A DNA stretch of 64,000 bases, taken from NCBI RefSeq assembly GCF_012489685.1, contig NC_080042.1, forward strand, positions 31,501,158 through 31,565,157. The letters run 5' to 3'. The translations under genes and the position numbers were made by a program. Below the pieces are notes generated by a model. It saw nothing but the letters and a program-made list of their open reading frames with translations, ran no database searches and had not been told where the DNA came from. Below are positions 22,380 to 31,629 of the stretch, in pieces (position 1 is the first letter of the stretch; the number at the start of each line of letters is the position of its first letter). Source of the DNA: Lotus japonicus. Its lineage: Eukaryota; Streptophyta; Magnoliopsida; Fabales; Fabaceae.

Positions 22380-25300
22380 GGTAGAGGTTGCCTGAGAGAA
22401 CACGGCTGAAGAAGAACACCATGAGTGATAGACCCTTTGAGATATCTTAATATCCTCTTGACAGCCTTCCAATGCTCTTCATGAGGCTCAGCCAAAAACT
22501 GACACACCTTATTTACAGCAAAGGAGATCTCAGGCCGTGTAATTGTGGCATATTGCAAGGCTCCTACAACACTTCGGTAGAGTGTTGGATCTGTGAGAAC
22601 AGTACCACCATGCTTTGTAAGCCTTTCACCACATGCCATAGGTGTAGATATGCCTACTGCTTCATGCATATTTGCCTTGGTAAGAAGATCTGAAATGTAC
22701 TTGGACTGATTTAGTAATAATGTTCCATTGGGCAGATGAGTGACCTGGACTCCCAAGAAGTAGTCTAGTTGGCCTAGCTGTTTGAGCTTAAATGTAGAGT
22801 GAAGCTTGTCTACCAGTTGTTGAATGAGAGTCATAGAAGCTCCTGTGATGATTATATCATCCACATAGACTAGCATGTAGATACAACCCTGAGGTGTGTA
22901 GTAAGTAAACAAGGATGGATCACATTTGCTGGCTTGAAAACCAAACTGAAGTAGAGCCTCTTTTAATCTATGAAACCAGGCCCTAGGAGCCTGCTTGAGA
23001 CCATAGAGGGCCTTGTGCAATTTGCACACCAAGTGCTTGTCCCCTTGCTCAAAACCAGGTGGTTGTGTCATGTAGACCTCCTCTTCCAACACACCATTGA
23101 GGAAGGCATTGTTGACATCTAATTGCTGAATTTTCCAGCCTCTTGAAATTGCCAAAGAGAGAATTAGCCTAACTGTGATAGGCTTAACTACAGGAGAAAA
23201 GGTCTCCGAATAGTCAAAATCATGAACTTGACTATAGCCCTTAGCAACAAGGCGAGCTTTGTACTTGTTAATAGAGCCATCTGGATTTTCTTTAACTCTA
23301 AAGATCCACTTGCAACCTACTGCATTTCTGTGAGCTGGCAGTGGAACTAGTGACCAAGTTCCATTGCTCATAAGAGCGTCATATTCCTCTTTCATGGCCT
23401 GTAGCCATTTCTCATCTTTCATAGCTTGCTTTACTGTTGTTGGCTCCATATGTGTGAGCAACAATGTTGGATGAAGCCTTGGCTTCACTATCCCTGACTT
23501 TGCCCTTGTTTGCATAGGGTGACTGTTATGAACCACTGGAATTGTGGTTGCAGCTGACTCTCCACGAGAAGCTACACCAGAATCTGATGAGGATGAAAGC
23601 TGTGAAGGTAAGCTGAGTACTGGTGCAGGATCTGAGACAGCAGCTGTAGGTGAAGAATCTGGAACAGCAGCAGCAGGTGACACTGCTTGAGTAGTAGGTT
23701 GTGCAATGGCAGATGCAGTGGAGCCATGATCAAGACTTCCAGAAGAGACAGAATGTTGTGGAGGTGACTGAGATAGTGTTGAAGAGACTAAAGGGATATG
23801 AGATGTTGGACATAGAAGATCTGAGGAGAAAATAGGTGATGCAGATTGTGTGGAAAACAACTCAGAGTATGGAAATCGATGTTCATGAAATAGAACATCT
23901 TTAGAAACAAAGATCCTACCTGACTGATCTAGACACTTGTAGCCCTTGTGATTGGAAGAATAGCCAAGGAAAACACATTCTTTAGAGTGCAAGGACAGCT
24001 TTGTAGAATTATAAGGCCTAAGAAAAGGGAAGCAAGCTGAACCAAAAATTTTAAGACTCTTGAAATCAGGAATTTTTCTATACAATCTAAAATAAGGACT
24101 TTCACCATCTAGAGTAGTAGTGGTCATCCTGTTTATGAGATATGTAGCAGTTAGAAAAGCATGATCCCAAAAATGAAGTGGCATATTGGCATGAGCTAAC
24201 AATGTAAGACCAGTTTCCACTATGTGACGATGCTTTCTCTCCACACTCCCATTTTGATGATGTGTGTGAGGACAAGTGACTCTATGCACAACTCCAAGAG
24301 ACTGAAAATGTGAGATCAAAGGTTTGAATTCCCCACCCCCATCAGTTTGCACACTCTTGACTTTATGATGAAATTGCAACTCCACCATAGACTGAAAATT
24401 TACAAAGGTAGCATAGGTTTCTGATTTTTTCTTTAAGGGGAAAATCCAGGTGAATTTTGAATAAGCATCTACACATGTTAGAAAGTAGGAAAAACCACAT
24501 GAGGATTCTATGGAGGCTGGTCCCCACAAATCAGCAAAAATTAACTCGAGAGGTTGAGTATATATGGTAGTAGAAGAAAAAGATGGTAATCTATGAGACT
24601 TTCCCAAACAACAAGCTTTGCAAAAAGAGAAGACACTTTTATTTCTTGGAATTGGAATATTACACAATGATAGAGTGTTCTTAAGAACATCATGATGGGG
24701 ATGACCCATCCTATAATGCCACAAATCATAAATGGATGTACTACTACTATTACATGATTCCTGTCCATTACTACTAGATTGTACAGAAACTGAAGACAAA
24801 GAACTACTACTACTGCAAGTTTCAGGTGTAGATCCTGAGGTCAAAGTAGTGGCTAAAACTGCCTTATTTATGCTAGACTGGGAAGATAAACCAGGTGAAG
24901 AAGAAGCCTGGAACTGAGAGACTTGAACTGCTGGATGTGAAGACAAAGAGACCTGGGAGAGTGGACCATCAAAGTAGTACAAGCCATCAGCTCCTACACT
25001 TCCTGTGAGAAGAAGCTCAGAGGTGTCCTGATGGCGAACACAACAGTAGTTTGCATGAAAAGAGAAGAAAACATTATTATCTTTTGCAAACCTACTAACA
25101 CTAACAAGATTTTTGGTTATGGAGGGAACGTGAAGAAGTTTCTTAAGAAGTAAAACAGCTTGAGGATTAAAGATAGAAGAGAGAGTGGCTGTACCTATGG
25201 ACTGAATTGGAAGACCTTGACCATTCCCCATGTGTATCTGCTCTTGTGTGGCCATTGGTGAGTTATCCACGAACATTGTTGGATTATTTGTGACATGATG

Positions 25301-25666
25301 AGTAGCTCCTGAATCTGGATACTAGGTCACTAGAGAGGTAGAATGAAACGGAGCCTGTGCTGGAACAGCAGCTAGCAATGCATGTGGTCGTGCAGCTTGT
25401 TGAGATTGTTGTTGTAGAGGCCTTTGAATTGCAGGTGTAAGCTGCATAGGGTTCTGATTGTAAGCTGGAACAGGTGAATTCCAAAATCCTTGTGGTGGTT
25501 GCATGAGATTAGAAGAAGAACCATATGATGATGGTGATGGTGATGGAACACACCAAGGAGGCCACTGTGGAAACCCAGCAGGTGCAGAGACACCATGTCC
25601 ATAAGGTGGGAACATCTGTCCATAGGGAGAAAACCCTAGATTTGCAAAAGAGGGAAAACCCCCAAA
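22380..25666 (-). pseudogene. Copia pol: protease, integrase and RT (two nonsense codons upstream)
   Basis: Domains in order on the minus strand are the protease motif PDSGATHH (about 25300), the pre-integrase zinc region (LWHYRMGHP, CKACCLGK), the integrase core (FADLWGP, QTDGGGEFK, HQNGSVERKHR) and RT with KARLVAKGYSQ, LDVNNAFLNG and the catalytic YVDDII. A stop at 25322-25324 (TAG, where the family usually has Trp before the protease motif) and one at 25667-25669 (TAA) break an otherwise open gag-pol frame. The 3' end is cut at 22379 by the gypsy element. Confidence 0.92.
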
Positions 25667-26764
25667 TTAATTTGGGGAAAACCCTAAATTTGTTCCAGAA
25701 GCTTGAAATTGAGCACCAAAACCATTGTTAGATGCAGAATTACCAGAATTGGGCACAAAATTGACTCCTGTAGGACGAGACCAGCATGAGGCAGCATCAT
25801 GTCCCCACTTGCTACAGTAGGAACACTGAACATTCCTTCCTCTGCCACGACCACGTCCTCTCCCATAGCCGCTGGAGTTGCGATCTCCAGAGTGATGGTC
25901 GCGATCTCCACCTTGATCTCCAGAAGCAGATTCCGATAAAGAACCTGATGGAGAAGCCCACACTGCTGCTGGTGATGGCGGAGCAACAACAACTGCAGCA
26001 ACCGGAGCAGTGACTGGAATCGCCGGCGAGATGGGAGTTGGATTGACAGATTGAGGAGTCGCATGAGCTAAGAATGCCGATGCAGTGGTTTCTGCAAGAT
26101 TTTTCTTCTTCATGCGCTCAAATCGAGCTTCATGTGCGATAACCATTGCCTCCACCTCTGAGATAGTGAAGAAGGAATCGCGACTGTAAATCACAGTCAT
26201 GAGAGCACTGTATTCATCTGTGAGACCATCAAAGATTGCTTCTAGATGATCACGAAAGAGAACTGGTTCTCCAATCGAAGCAAGTGTGTTGACAATAGTC
26301 TTGATCCTTTGAAGATATTCTGATGCAGTTTTCGAACCCTTGGTGATGTTCTTCAACTCACTCCTCAATTGTGCAGACTGAGCACGAGATTGAGCATTGA
26401 AGAAGCTGTGAATTTCTTCCCAAACTTGCCAAGAATGAACACATTGAATGACATTAGGAAGAATTGAAGCAGATAGAGTAGAAAGAAGCCACGTAAACAA
26501 ACTCGAATCCTGTTGTTCCCATGCTGTATATGCAGGATTCACATTCTCTGCTACTCGATCTTCATCAGTGAGAAATTTGTCTGGAATTTGTGGATCTTGT
26601 TCGAATCTTTGAAGCTTGTGTGATCTGATGACACCTTCAACTTGCTGTTTCCATGAATAGAAATTGGAAGCATCAAGTTTGATGCTCAATTTGTGAGAGA
26701 AGGTTTGAACAGAATTCGCAGAAGAAGAAGAAGACAGGGGAGAAGAAGAAGAATCCATAGCCAT
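25667..26764 (-). CDS. Copia gag (capsid/nucleocapsid) with zinc knuckle
   Basis: The minus-strand ATG at 26764 starts MAMDSSSSP, about 20 bp from the LTR. Residues about 25-220 form the UBN2-type gag domain (LSIKLDASNFYSWK, YTAWEQQDSSLFTWLLST, QLRSELKNITKGS). A Gly/Arg-rich linker and a CCHC zinc knuckle CSYCSKWGHDAASC follow. Gag builds the virus-like particle. In most copia elements gag and pol are one frame; here a TAA at 25667 ends the product at 365 residues, and the same frame continues behind it. Confidence 0.9.
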   Translation of the reverse strand: MAMDSSSSPLSSSSSANSVQTFSHKLSIKLDASNFYSWKQQVEGVIRSHKLQRFEQDPQIPDKFLTDEDRVAENVNPAYTAWEQQDSSLFTWLLSTLSASILPNVIQCVHSWQVWEEIHSFFNAQSRAQSAQLRSELKNITKGSKTASEYLQRIKTIVNTLASIGEPVLFRDHLEAIFDGLTDEYSALMTVIYSRDSFFTISEVEAMVIAHEARFERMKKKNLAETTASAFLAHATPQSVNPTPISPAIPVTAPVAAVVVAPPSPAAVWASPSGSLSESASGDQGGDRDHHSGDRNSSGYGRGRGRGRGRNVQCSYCSKWGHDAASCWSRPTGVNFVPNSGNSASNNGFGAQFQASGTNLGFSPN

Positions 26765-26766
26765 GG

Positions 26767-26786
26767 ATCTTAGGCTCTTGATACCA
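26767..26786 (-). other. Copia primer-binding site
   Basis: On the minus strand TGGTATCAAGAGCC directly follows the 5' LTR. It is complementary to the 3' end of tRNA-Met, as in most plant copia elements. Confidence 0.8.
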
Positions 26787-27071
26787 TGTTAAGAGAATCT
26801 GAATAAAGGGAAAATGAAGAAACTGAAATCATTTCATTGATAATTGCTACTGATTACAGAGAGTGAAGACTCCTTATATAGGAGATTAACCAACTTGCAT
26901 TGGAAGCTATCTAGGCAGTTACATCCTAACTGAATTCTAACAACCTAACAACTGTATCTAACAACCTAACAACTGTATCCAGCTGGCATTCCAGCTGGCA
27001 CAGATCATAACAGAAACTACACATAAGCTATGCGATATGTTTATATCTATTGTTACTTATACACTCTTATA
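26787..27071 (-). repeat. Copia 5' LTR (right copy)
   Basis: Nearly identical to 9820-10117 but without the second TGAATTCTAAC unit. The outer end reads TATAAGAG on the minus strand where the other LTR implies TGTATAAGAG, so two terminal bases are missing. Confidence 0.9.
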
Positions 27072-27076
27072 AGGTG

Positions 27077-28364
27077 AAAGTCCTTCGTCGGAAAAATCCT
27101 GGGTTGCCGAATCAATTCAATATTTTTCACCGGAGGAAGCTGAAAGAGCTATCGGTGCCGACGTTCTTCCATTGGGATTCCGGTTGCATGGGAATGTGGA
27201 AGATGTCTCGAAGAGCATCACGACCAATGATTTCGTTGAAGGCGGAATTAATGAGATGGTGGGCTTGAGATATACAAATCAAGCTAGTGATTGGCCAATT
27301 CAAGTTGAGTGGAGACAGGTGGAGTCAAGAGCTGATACATTAAATTTATTCTACTCAGGGCTGAGGCAAAATTCAAATGAAATGATGTGGCGTTTATTAG
27401 TACTCCCTCCGGTCCTATTTATAAGCAACAACAAAAAAAATTCACATAGTTTAAGAAATGTAGTTAAACTAGATAAAATGCATTAAATTTGTCTTAAATT
27501 AAAATGAACTTCCAAAATTACCCTTTGTTATTAGTGTTGGAAAGTGGAAAAGAAAGAGAATAATTAATGAGACACATTTTACAAGTTAGAATTAATAAGG
27601 GCATCATTGGAAAAAATTAATTAATATAGCTCAAACTTTCATTTGGTTCTTATAAAAAGGACCAAGATTTTTCTTCTCTTTCATGCTTATAAATAGGACC
27701 GGAGGGAGTACCAACAGAACGGTGGAACTTGTTTTACTATGGATGCAATTTCCCAACTTTACCCTCTGAAATGGTGGGTCGGCTTCTAGTCTCTTGAGCT
27801 GAACAATATTGTGGTAGGCCCAGTACTCTATTTCCAAAAACGATAGGCCTTCTTACCGCATGCGATCCAGTTGGAAGCTCAGTTTCAGGGGGTCTTTTAT
27901 CCCTTTGTGAGATTGATGAGCACACAACGCAAGAAGATACCTCTGGAGACTTCATAGAGGATATCGAAACACCAGATTCAATTGAACAAAGCCTGAACAC
28001 CTACTTATAGAACACTGCTAAAGGGATTAATAGAGGCCATAAACTCCAAGTGTTGGCCGACGTTATCCCGAAAGGTAGAAAGGGTTCAGAAAAGAAGAAA
28101 AGGGGTAGAAAGTTGAGAGCTGAGGTGGGTTCTTCAATATTGCGAGAAGTAACAGAGGCTTGTGGCGGCGTTGATCCAGATATCGCATCTCTTCAAGAGG
28201 AGGTGCAAAGAGCAGGCTCCGGAGGCTATCTCACAAGGGCTAGGAAGGCTTATTTCATGTGCAAGCCCGCTGGTCTAAATTTCCCAGGGAGTGATGAAGA
28301 AGCAATTCGAGGCTTTGCAGAAGAGCTAGAGGAGGATAACCCAAGATTGCATCCAGGTCGGTAA
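27077..28364 (+). pseudogene. LINE ORF1, 3' part, with MITE insertion and two in-frame stops
   Basis: After the AGGTG duplication the frame of 8730 continues without a shift (EKSWVAESIQYF and onward) to the MITE at 27403, resumes behind it, and runs to TAA at 28362-28364. Two nonsense codons break it, a TGA near 27797 and a TAG near 28007. Near the C-terminus are a basic KKKRGRK patch and the block TRARKAYFMCKPAGLNFPGS, matching the C-terminal block of the related LINE ORF1 ending at 34005. The ORF2 start codon overlaps the stop (TAATG). Confidence 0.75.
27403..27708. mobile_element. Stowaway-like MITE, 306 bp, TSD TA
   Basis: The ends CTCCCTCCGGTCCTATTTAT and ATAAATAGGACCGGAGGGAG are perfect inverted repeats of about 24 bp flanked by TA (27401-27402 and 27709-27710), as for Tc1/mariner-type Stowaway MITEs. 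The interior is AT-rich and non-coding. It lies in LINE ORF1, and the ORF1 frame is restored when it is removed with one TA. Confidence 0.92.
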
Positions 28365-29530
28365 TGGGCAGAGCTCGGAAATGGCTTTCTTGGAATGTTA
28401 GAGGACTAGGGAGCCCAGAAAAAACTCGATCAGTAAGGGTTGTAATCAGGAAAGCCAAAATTGAACTGTGCCTCCTTCAGGAGACTAAGTTGGATGAGAA
28501 GAAGAGAAAAATTGGAGAAAATCTAGCAAACTATCTGCAGATGAATCATGAATTTGTCCCTGCTGTGGGCAGTGCTAGGGGACTCATTTCTTGTTGGGAT
28601 GCTAATTCTATTCAAGTGGAGGAAATTTTGAAAGACCAACGGTTTCTCATTCTGATTGCTAAGGTCCCATCTATCCCTTTTCAGGTTGCTATTTGTAATA
28701 TTTATTGCCCAAACGTTGCTACTGATAGAAGAGAGTTTCTGGAGAATTTGTGTGAGATGTTATCTGAAAGAAGAATTGAAATGATCTTAGGAGGGGATTT
28801 TAATGGGACTTTGAATTATGGAGAAAGGAGAGGGGAGTCAGATGTTGTGGATAGCAACTTATGTAGTTTTGTGGAGAATCTTAATCTAATTGATATTCCC
28901 CTTACGAATGGTGACTTTACTTGGTTCAGTGCAAGGAATGGGGGTGTGTGGAGTAGGCTAGATAGATGGCTGCTAAGTGAAGGAAGTTTTCAGGCGTTGG
29001 AAGGGGTAAATCAAGCAGTGGAACAGTGGGGTTTATCTGACCACAGGGCGATAATTTTGTCCATGGGTGAGGAGGTTGATTTTGGTCCTCCATCCCGCGG
29101 AATATTGAAAATCAATGTTGATGGTGCCACGAAGGGCTGCCCGGGTCCTAGTGGGATTGGTGGAGTCCTAAGGAACTCAAACAATGAGATCAAAGGTTTC
29201 TTCTCTAAGAACTCCGGGCTGGGGTTCTCCTTTGAAGCTGAGGTAATGGCTATCTTTGAGGCCCTGAAACTTAGCCACCAATATCTGATCCGCAACATCA
29301 TAATAGAGAGTGACTCCTCTCTAGCAGTTAAGTGGGTTAATCACAGCAAAGATAGGCCTTGGAAACTGAGAAACATTCTTAATCAAATTGATATTCTAAT
29401 TCCCTTAGTGAATTGCCTAGAAGTTAGACATATCTATAGAGAAGCTAATATTTCTGCTGATGCTTTAGCCAAAAGAGGATCTGAGAAACCAAATGATTTG
29501 TACTATTTTAACATTAGTGTGGATTTTTGA
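28364..29530 (+). CDS. LINE ORF2 derivative: AP-type endonuclease fused to RNase H, RT absent
   Basis: ATG overlaps the ORF1 stop (TAATG). Residues about 5-235 are an endonuclease/exonuclease/phosphatase domain with the expected residues: WNVRGLG (Asn), LLQETKLD (Glu), LGGDFNG (Asp/Asn) and the terminal SDHRAIIL. At about residue 240 (MGEEVDFGP) the protein jumps into LKINVDGA, the first motif of a plant-type RNase H with FEAEVMAIFEAL, ESDSSLAVKW and REANISADALAKRG, so the D-E-D-D residues are present. A full plant LINE ORF2 has several hundred residues of RT between them. The 388-residue frame has no stop or shift. It is either a retained domain fusion or a deletion that happened to stay in frame. 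Confidence 0.88.
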   Translation: MGRARKWLSWNVRGLGSPEKTRSVRVVIRKAKIELCLLQETKLDEKKRKIGENLANYLQMNHEFVPAVGSARGLISCWDANSIQVEEILKDQRFLILIAKVPSIPFQVAICNIYCPNVATDRREFLENLCEMLSERRIEMILGGDFNGTLNYGERRGESDVVDSNLCSFVENLNLIDIPLTNGDFTWFSARNGGVWSRLDRWLLSEGSFQALEGVNQAVEQWGLSDHRAIILSMGEEVDFGPPSRGILKINVDGATKGCPGPSGIGGVLRNSNNEIKGFFSKNSGLGFSFEAEVMAIFEALKLSHQYLIRNIIIESDSSLAVKWVNHSKDRPWKLRNILNQIDILIPLVNCLEVRHIYREANISADALAKRGSEKPNDLYYFNISVDF

Positions 29531-29608
29531 TTTCCTTGTGGGGGGGTTGTCCCCACCATCCTTTTTCTTTCCAGTTTTTAATAAATTCATGTTCTCGAAA
29601 AAAAAAAA

Positions 29609-31015
29609 TTAATTAAATAAATTTTAATGCATTGACTATTTATTTAAGGAAAATATTTTCGAAATTAATTATTTATTTTCTACAATTTCCTTATATAAAC
29701 CACTTAATTATATTAATTTCCTTATTTAAAATCATAAAAAACATTAAATGCTTTATGGAATACATGCTATTTTCAGTTTTTTTAAATAAGGAAATTTAAA
29801 ATTATTAAATAAATTTTAATGCATTTACTATTTATTTAAGACAAATATTTTCGAAATTAATTATTTATTTCCTTCAATTCTTTTATATAAACCACTTAAT
29901 TATATTAATTTCTTTATTTAAAATCATAAAAGACATTAAATGCTTTATGGAATAAATGCTATTTTCATTTTTTTAATAAGGAAATTTAAAATAATTAAAT
30001 AAATTTTAATGCATTGACTATTTATTTAAGGAAATATTTTCGAAATTAATTATTTATTTCCTTTAATTTCCTTATATAAACTACTTAATTATATTAATTT
30101 CCTAATTTAACATCATAAAAGACATTAAATGCTTTATGAAATAAATGCTATTTTCGTTTTTTTATAATAAGGAAATTCAATATAATTAAATAAATTTTAA
30201 TGCATTGATTATTTATTTAAGGAAAATAGTTTTGAAATTAATTATTTATTTCCTTCTATTACCTTATATAAACCACTTAATTATATTAATTTCCTTATTT
30301 AAAATCATAAAAGACATTAAATGAATTATGTAATAAATGCTATTTTCTTTATTTTTAATAAGGAAATTTAAAATAATTAAATAAATTTTAATGGCTTGAC
30401 TATTTATTTTAGGAAAATATTTTCAAAATTAATTATTTATTTCCTTCAATTTCCTTATATAAACCACTCAATTATATTAATTTCCTTATTTAAAATTATA
30501 AAAGACATTAAATGCTTTATTAAATAAATTTTATTTTCGTTTTTTTAATAAGTAAATTTAAAATAATTAAATAAATTTTAAGGCATTGACTATTTATTTA
30601 TGGAAAATATTTTCGAAATTAATTATTTATTTCCTTCAATTTCCTTATATAAAACACTTAATTATATTAATTTCCTTATTTAAAATCATAAAAGACATTA
30701 AATGCTTTATGGAATAAATGATATTTTCATCTTTTTTAAATAAGGAAATTTAAAATAATTAAATAAATTTTAATGTATTGACTATTTATTTACGGAAAAT
30801 ATTATTCAAAATTAATTGATTAATTCCTTCTATTTCCTTATATAAAACATTTAGTTACGTGAAACACGTTTTCTTTCTTTTAAAATAATTTCCATTTTCA
30901 AACTAAAAAAAAACATTTAAATAATTAATTACATATTAAATAATCGATTTCCTTATATAAAAAAATTAATGACATGAATCCCCTTTTCCTTGGTTGTAAA
31001 ATAATTTCAAATTTT
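29609..31015. repeat. AT-rich tandem repeat array, unit about 190 bp
   Basis: About seven diverged units, each with TTTATTTAAGGAAAATATTT, TTATTTATTTCCTTCAATTT, CATAAAAGACATTAAATGCT and AAATAATTAAATAAATTTTA. The last element recurs near 29611, 29800, 29990, 30180, 30371, 30561 and 30753. No coding potential. The array continues, interrupted by two LINEs, to about 35010, and its left part is at 8220-8716. Confidence 0.85.
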
Positions 31016-31460
31016 TTTTTTGAACACGAAATGAGTAATAATAATATAAGAGCCTGAGCCAAAAACCGCTCAAGACTAAAGTAGAGTACAGACTGACCAA
31101 ATTATATAAGAACAAAGTGCATATATGAGAAATGCACAAAACCCACCACCAACCCACAAAATGGCCTTAAACGAATCCCATGAAGGGGCCTCATTAAAAC
31201 CTTTCTAGGAAAAACCCAGTGGGATAAAAACCTAGGAAGGAAAAAGAGTACCACCAACATGGGAAAGCCATTCTGCATCTGAACAAGAAAGCATGCCCCC
31301 ATATAATCTATGATCTCCATATTAAAATATCCACCAAGGTACAAAAATTTCAAGCGCAGTCAAGTTCCAGGCAGTAGCTATGTATGATCAAAACAGCAAC
31401 AAACCAGCAAACCACAATAGGCGGCAACAGTAGCAGAAAAGAACAGCAAAAACATCGATA
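31016..31460 (-). mobile_element. 5'-truncated LINE, 3' end only
   Basis: A T-run at 31012-31021 is the reversed poly(A) tail. The sequence behind it is, on the minus strand, the same 3' UTR as the LINE ending at 34963 (for example the CCCACTGGGTTTTTCC block and the GGCTCTTAT...AATA end). TCAAATTTT flanks both sides (31007-31015 and 31461-31469). The empty site is visible in the related repeat near 8470, where the flanks join directly. No coding part remains. Confidence 0.8.
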
Positions 31461-31614
31461 TCAAATTTTAAATTATAAAAAAAAGTAAAAAATATTTAAA
31501 AGCTCTTTAAATTCGGTAGCTAAGTCTTATGTAAGGAAATTAATTTTCAAAATTAATTATTTATTTCTTTCAATTTCCTTATATAAATTACTTAATTATA
31601 TTAATTTCCTTATA
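31461..31614. repeat. AT-rich repeat between two LINE insertions
   Basis: Continues the host repeat (TTTAAATTCGGTAGC block, also at about 8520). Its end supplies the left copy of the target duplication of the next LINE (31600-31614). Confidence 0.7.
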
Positions 31615-31629
31615 AAACAAAATTTTGGA

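Larger units (their letters stand above)
9820..27071 (-). mobile_element. Ty1/copia LTR retrotransposon, interrupted by a gypsy element
   Basis: LTRs of 298 bp (9820-10117) and 285 bp (26787-27071) flank gag-pol on the minus strand. AGGTG flanks the whole element (9815-9819 and 27072-27076). The domain order protease, integrase, RT, RNase H defines copia. Without the gypsy insertion and its duplication the element is about 5.5 kb. LTR differences visible by eye are an 11-bp repeat difference, one substitution and loss of two terminal bases (TG) at the outer end of the right LTR, so the insertion is fairly young. Confidence 0.95.
8717..29608 (+). mobile_element. L1-type LINE interrupted by a copia/gypsy nest and a MITE
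   Basis: The sequence TAATTAAATAAAT occurs at 8704-8716 and again at 29610-29622, just past an A-run (29598-29608), giving a 13-bp target duplication and a poly(A) tail. Without the insertions the element is about 3.3 kb, short for a plant LINE because the RT region is missing. It has ORF1 (RRM protein) and ORF2 (endonuclease joined to RNase H), overlapping as TAATG. The duplication lies in AT-rich repeat DNA, so its exact length is slightly uncertain. Confidence 0.85.
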
